Origin: Stigonema ocellatum SAG 48.90 = DSM 106950
GTDB taxonomy: Bacteria; Cyanobacteriota; Cyanobacteriia; Cyanobacteriales; Nostocaceae
Direction of reading: 5' to 3'
NCBI GenBank assembly: GCA_016903675.1
Contig: JADQBA010000012.1
Coordinates: 50,101 to 114,100 of the forward strand
DNA: 64,000 bases
Shown: positions 59,906-64,000 of the stretch, in pieces
How the letters are laid out: each line of letters begins with the position of its first letter
Position numbering within the stretch: the first letter of the stretch is position 1
Made by a program: the position numbers and the translations under genes
The notes under the pieces: model-generated
What the model was told of the DNA's origin: nothing
Seen by the model: only the letters and a program-made list of their open reading frames with translations
The model's database searches: none

Positions 59906-61042
59906 ATGGATTCTATTGCGTATTTTCACTTAGCTTCCACGTATGAAGACTGCCCACCCAATAAGTTGGTTTCCCTAAGCAGTTTGTTAAAAAATACAGC
60001 AGCGCCTGACTGGAAGCGACTTTCCAGTAAGGCTTGGAGGTATATGCTACCTCTTGCCCTAACCTTATCTGTACTAAGTGTTATCAATAACGCTATGGCA
60101 CTTGAAAGAGGCGATCAAGGTCCTTCCGTCAGAAACCTACAACAAAAGTTGAAAACAGCAGGATTCTATCAAGCTCCCATTACTCAGGTATATGATATTC
60201 GTACAGAAGAAGCTGTTCGCCGCTTCCAAAGTGCTGCTGGCTTAGACGACAGCGGCATTGCGGGGCCAACAACAGTGCAGAAATTAGACAACTGGCGTCA
60301 GACCTATGCTGTTAGTTACTACACCAGAAAACCTGTTTTGGAACTAACTGAGATTTCCGAAAACAGAACACCCAGTACTGAGAGTTCAGTAACTAACAAC
60401 CGCCGCCATTCCGATTTCCTGAAGAAGGGAGATGAAGGCGAAGAAGTCAGAAATTTGCAAGAAAGATTGCGAGTGGCTGGTTTTTATTACGGCAACTCAA
60501 CTGGTATATATGGTCCGATTACAGAAGAAGCTGTCAAGCAGTTCCAACAGGCTTATAACTTAAATGTTGATGGTGTTGTAGGACCTGCAACACAACGAAA
60601 ATTGCCATCGGCTGGTCTTGGTTATGGAGAAGAGACTCCCAAACAGCGTACTGATGGAGATAAACTCCGCTTGGGCGATCGCGGTGAGGCAGTTAGAGTT
60701 CTTCAGGCACAGTTGATTAAGGCACGATATTTGGAAGGAGAGCCAAATGGGTACTATGGTCCCTATACGGCAGACGCTGTACGGCGGTTTCAGGCAGCCA
60801 ATTACTTGACAGTAAGTGGTGTTGCAGGTCCAACCACCCGCGCTAAATTGTACAGCTTGGTGAATATTGCATCCGACAAAAGTGAGTTTGATGTTCTGGA
60901 AATACAAAGACGACTCCGAGAGCGGGGTTTCTACAAAGGTCCTCTCAACGGTGTTATGGGGGATCAAACCAAGAAAGCGATTAAACAAGCCCAAGAATTC
61001 TACGGCATTAGCCTGAGTGACGTTAGAAGTGGACGGTATTAG
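59906..61042 (+). CDS. Peptidoglycan-binding repeat protein
   Basis: 378 residues. A hydrophobic helix at about 47-68 (YMLPLALTLSVLSVINNAMA) acts as signal or anchor. Four peptidoglycan-binding type 1 domains follow (about 70-125, 170-235, 255-320, 330-378): each has GD(Q/E/R)G..VR.LQ..L...G(F/Y), and three show a G.VGP.T...L-type ending. No catalytic domain. Start chosen at ATG 59906 with AGGA upstream (MDSIAYFHL), 10 bases after cobN. Probably a cell-wall-targeting module. Confidence 0.88.
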   Translation: MDSIAYFHLASTYEDCPPNKLVSLSSLLKNTAAPDWKRLSSKAWRYMLPLALTLSVLSVINNAMALERGDQGPSVRNLQQKLKTAGFYQAPITQVYDIRTEEAVRRFQSAAGLDDSGIAGPTTVQKLDNWRQTYAVSYYTRKPVLELTEISENRTPSTESSVTNNRRHSDFLKKGDEGEEVRNLQERLRVAGFYYGNSTGIYGPITEEAVKQFQQAYNLNVDGVVGPATQRKLPSAGLGYGEETPKQRTDGDKLRLGDRGEAVRVLQAQLIKARYLEGEPNGYYGPYTADAVRRFQAANYLTVSGVAGPTTRAKLYSLVNIASDKSEFDVLEIQRRLRERGFYKGPLNGVMGDQTKKAIKQAQEFYGISLSDVRSGRY

Positions 61043-61069
61043 CATCCGCCTCCATTATCCACCCAGGTG

Positions 61070-61525
61070 CTATAGCGGCATGAGTGCCCGTTGGCACTTG
61101 GGACAGACTGCATGGATTGTCAGTTGACAGTCGAGCAGTTGATAACCTTCTTTTTGGGCTGTTTTCCCGCCAATTTTTAAGATAGATTCGTTTTTGAACT
61201 CAATGGTGGTGTTGCACCTGACGCAAATGAGGTGATGGTGGTGATGGGGGTATGGCTGGTTAAGTTCGTAGTGTTTATGTCCCTCTCCCAGTTCTAGTTC
61301 CCGTAAAATGCCCATCCGTGCCATCAACTTCAAAGTCCGATAGATCGTGGAAAGGCTGATTCCTTCTCCTTGTACTTCTAGCTTGTGGTAGAGATCCTCA
61401 GCACTGAGATGCTCTCCTTGGGGAAGCTCTTGAAAAATGTGAAGAATTGTTTCTCGCTGAGGGGTTAAACGCCATCCGCGTTCATTTAGTTCTGCCCTGA
61501 GTGACGTTGCTGTGTAGACAGTCAT
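61070..61525 (-). CDS. furA: Ferric uptake regulator FurA
   Basis: 151 residues. Fur family winged helix: LNERGWRLTPQRETILHIFQELPQGEHLSAEDLYHKLE and ISLSTIYRTLKLMARMGILREL, then the metal region HKHYELNQPYPHHHHHLICVRCN and a second CxxC (VCPKCQ). In Anabaena the near-identical FurA controls iron uptake and responds to haem and redox. I start at ATG 61523-61525 (MTVYTATSLRAEL), as in relatives, not at the longer reading. Convergent with the peptidoglycan-binding gene. Confidence 0.92.
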   Translation of the reverse strand: MTVYTATSLRAELNERGWRLTPQRETILHIFQELPQGEHLSAEDLYHKLEVQGEGISLSTIYRTLKLMARMGILRELELGEGHKHYELNQPYPHHHHHLICVRCNTTIEFKNESILKIGGKTAQKEGYQLLDCQLTIHAVCPKCQRALMPL

Positions 61526-61619
61526 ACTAATTTTTCTCAACAAAGCTTGCTAGTTGCGAATATAGCAAAAGTTTTGCTGAATTTGCAATAATCATCGCCT
61601 ATTGAGAAGAATTACTTAA

Positions 61620-61764
61620 GAGTTGGGTGTTGGGTGTTGGGTGTTGGGTGTTGGTTGTTGGTTGTTGGTTGTAACACCTCTTCCCCAATCACCTCTTCCC
61701 CTCTTCCCCTCTTCCCCAATCCCCAATCCCCTCTTCCCCAATCACCTCTTCCCCTCTTCCCCCA
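61620..61764. repeat. TTGGGTG heptamer array and CTTCCCC array
   Basis: Six TTGGGTG/TTGGTTG units (61622-61670) precede CCTCTTCCCCAATC and CCTCTTCCCC units (61677-61762). They sit between furA and sigC. Confidence 0.85.
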
Positions 61765-63015
61765 TTAACTGAGTGACTCCAAGTAGTCACGGATCAGATT
61801 GCGCCGCTTGGGTTGGCGCAGCTTTTGCAAGGCCTTGGATTCAATTTGCCGTACTCTTTCCCGCGATAAGTCCAAAGCGCGTCCAATTTCTGCGAGGGAG
61901 TAAGGATGACCATCTGCCAAACCAAAGCGCATCAGTATCACATCGCGTTCACGGCTAGTTAAATCTGCCAAAAGATGCTGCAAGTCTTTTTGTAAAGATT
62001 CTCGCATTAACATTTCTTCTGGCGTTACACTGTCGGTTTCCAGTAATTCCCCTAACTCTGTATCTTTATCTTTTCCTACCTTGGTTTCCAAAGAAACGGA
62101 GCGAGGTACCCGTAACAAAACTTCTCGCACTTGAGCTGGTGTCATTTCTAGCTCTAGCGCCAGGTCTTCTAGAGTCGGAGTCCGACCTTTTTCTTGAGCA
62201 ATTTTACGTTGAGCTTTTTTGATTTTGTTGAGCTTTTCGGTAATGTGAACAGGTAGGCGGATGGTGCGGCTAGAAGTCGCGATCGCTCGTGTAATTCCCT
62301 GACGAATCCACCAGTAAGCGTAGGTGCTAAATCGATAACCCTTTGTCGGGTCAAACTTTTCTACTGCTCGCTCTAAACCTAAAGTACCCTCTTGAACTAA
62401 ATCTAACAATTCCAAGCCGCGATTTTGATACTTCTTGGCAACAGATACTACGAGGCGAAGATTAGCCTTGATCATGTGCTCTTTTGCCTGTAGTCCGTCG
62501 CTCTGAATTTGCTCGAGTTCTTCCACTTTCAACTTGGCAATCTCAGCCCAACGCCGTTTCCCCTGTGATAGTATTTGCTTGAGTTCTAAAACCTCTACAC
62601 CCGCTGCACGAGCCCATCGTTCAAAAGAAGGACGATGTCCCAGATCACATGCCAGACGCTCTTGAGCTTCAATCACTTTAAAATAGAGTGAAATCACTTC
62701 TTCTTCTTGTTTGGCAGCATTGGCCAAAATTATCCGCATCCGCAAGTAGCGCTGGACTTTTTGAGCTTCCGAAACCTCTTCATCTCGCCCTAACAAACGA
62801 ACCCGACCAATTTCTTGAAGATACAAACGTACTAGGTCTGTGCTGCGACGGTTAGGGCCCAAAGCATTACTCGCAGGATCGATAGAAGCCATCTCTGGAT
62901 CATATAGATCATCTACCGGCAGCTCACTCTCATCAATTGCGAGATCTGAGTCAAAGACCTGGCGGGATTGTTTGATATCGTAGGCGGCATCTGCGTAAAA
63001 AGATGTTGCTGGCAT
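61765..63015 (-). CDS. sigC: Group 2 RNA polymerase sigma factor SigC
   Basis: 416 residues. Sigma-70 regions: 1.2 (STDLVRLYLQEIGRVRLLGRDEE), 2 (MIKANLRLVVSVAKKYQNRGLELLDLVQEGTLGLERAVEKFDPTKGYRFSTYAYWWIRQGITRAIA), 3 and 4 (RERDVILMRFGLADGHPYSLAEIGRALDLSRERVRQIESKAL). Lacks the long N-terminal region of primary SigA. Start chosen at 63013-63015 (MPATSFYADAAYD) as in Anabaena SigC; an in-frame start at 63045 is less likely. Non-essential alternative sigma factor, active in early heterocyst or stress responses in relatives. Other group 2 factors remain possible. Confidence 0.85.
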   Translation of the reverse strand: MPATSFYADAAYDIKQSRQVFDSDLAIDESELPVDDLYDPEMASIDPASNALGPNRRSTDLVRLYLQEIGRVRLLGRDEEVSEAQKVQRYLRMRIILANAAKQEEEVISLYFKVIEAQERLACDLGHRPSFERWARAAGVEVLELKQILSQGKRRWAEIAKLKVEELEQIQSDGLQAKEHMIKANLRLVVSVAKKYQNRGLELLDLVQEGTLGLERAVEKFDPTKGYRFSTYAYWWIRQGITRAIATSSRTIRLPVHITEKLNKIKKAQRKIAQEKGRTPTLEDLALELEMTPAQVREVLLRVPRSVSLETKVGKDKDTELGELLETDSVTPEEMLMRESLQKDLQHLLADLTSRERDVILMRFGLADGHPYSLAEIGRALDLSRERVRQIESKALQKLRQPKRRNLIRDYLESLS

Positions 63016-63655
63016 AAAGATCGTCTCAATGGCTCCAGGTAACAATAGAATACGGTCAGCTAATCATCAACTGTTGCTATTGTTCCCGTGATTCAAGAAG
63101 AACTATCACACGGTTGAGGGAGATTTAGCCTTTTTTTTAAAAAACCTGTGTGTACTGGTTTTTATTGACACACTTACCCCTACTCGAGTGGCTGCTGAAG
63201 CTCACTCGATAGAACCAATAGCTATTCAAATGCACAGATAAGGGTTACATTACAAACTATCTAGTCAAGATTTGCATCTTGATCAATCTTAATTGTAACT
63301 ATCATATGTATAAACCTATACCTTTTAACTTAAGGGTATGAAATTTTTCAAAACAGGGCTTTTGTTGCTAAACTGCACCTAAAGGTAGAAATACTCTGTT
63401 ACACATTTTTTTTTAATGGCTATACTATTGAGTATCTCCGGACACATCAAAGGTTGATCCCCACCACCTGTGATGTAAATCGAATCAGCAAAGCCTGGAC
63501 GAAAACCCAGTGGGAGGGTAGTTCAGGTGTTATGGGACTCTATGATACCCAAAGGCACTGAAAGTTGAAAACATCAGAGTGTTGGGAAACCATAGTCATA
63601 TCTACATGACTATTGAGGTGATTTCCTGAAAATTTGCGAATTTTTCCTAGTTAAT
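63016..63655. other. Intergenic region upstream of sigC
   Basis: About 640 bases without a gene. AT-rich, several T-runs (63136-63143, 63406-63414). Promoter region for sigC; no tRNA or other RNA recognised. Confidence 0.5.
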
Positions 63656-63659
63656 TATT

Positions 63660-63900
63660 GGGAGGGGAATAGGGGAGTGGGGGAGTGGGGGAGTGGGGGT
63701 GTAGGGGAGTGGGGGTGTAGGGGTGTGGGGGTGTGGGGGAATAGGGGTGTAGGGGTGTAGGGGTGTAGGGGTGTAAGGGGAATATTTTTTTGAATTTCGA
63801 TAGCATCGTAAACGTGGAATCTATTTTACGGCTACACCCTCACACCCTTATTCCCTATTCCTTCCCCCAACACCCCAACACCCCAACACCCCCACACCCG
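63660..63900. repeat. GGGGAGTG/GGGGTGTA array with C-rich complement
   Basis: GGGGGAGT units (63673-63712) grade into GGGGTGTA units (63713-63780). After ~40 bases come CACACCC and CCAACACCCCAACACC units (63838-63900). A foldback of the family described above. Confidence 0.8.
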
Positions 63901-63909
63901 TATTACATG

Positions 63910-64000
<91 letters not shown>

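Overview
The window comes from a filamentous, probably heterocyst-forming cyanobacterium. The evidence is the frequent GCGATCGC (HIP1-type) octamers, tandem heptanucleotide repeats between genes, and an NtcA-type promoter on nirA. Gene content agrees: NdhM, FurA, SigC, NarM, NrtP, NtcB/CnaT, and a small protein resembling a heterocyst-linked family. The repeat load is exceptional, with G-rich/C-rich foldbacks and nested non-autonomous elements throughout. The last ~90 bases are almost pure C and look like a contig end.

Layout. 1-4.5 kb: sugar transferase (cut by the window edge), galE, an SLH-domain outer-membrane-type protein and a small exported partner. 4.9-11.1 kb: housekeeping genes pgsA, aspA, a DUF362 protein, ppa, panD and a metallo-beta-lactamase-fold protein lacking its metal-binding motif. 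11.2-13.4 kb: a ParD/ParE-type toxin-antitoxin pair, two small repeat elements and an orphan Ile/Asn-rich helical protein. 14.2-25.9 kb: the nitrate assimilation region. cnaT, ntcB, a HEAT-repeat NirB-type protein and a Rieske protein are on the minus strand. nirA, nrtP and narB, followed by a PsiE-family gene and narM, are on the plus strand. A GTA-N8-TAC site 22 bases upstream of a TAACTT hexamer precedes nirA.

26.1-32.6 kb: a putative phospho-signalling/proteolysis group: an FHA-PrsW membrane protease, a CHAT (caspase-like)-FHA protein and a zinc-ribbon PP2C phosphatase. 33-44 kb: ndhM, leuD, a small regulator-like gene, an Rre1/Ycf29-type response regulator, a GT2 glycosyltransferase, a CtpB-type protease, a YdcF-type protein, recJ and a GNAT. 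44.1-54.3 kb: a defence/accessory island. It holds a RecB/Cas4-like nuclease, toxin-antitoxin debris, a C5 DNA methyltransferase, and a MORC-type GHKL ATPase / Z1 / DUF4420 / AIPR operon that has decayed by deletions and a frameshift. A lone DUF433 protein and a Phd/YoeB pair with a damaged toxin follow. 54.3-63 kb: nanE, a repeat-interrupted cobN, a peptidoglycan-binding protein, furA and sigC.

The most striking signal is that G-rich/C-rich foldback repeats, otherwise intergenic, sit in frame inside nirA, narB, recJ and several times inside cobN. A separate heptanucleotide array shifts the cobN frame; gain of one unit or loss of two would restore it.
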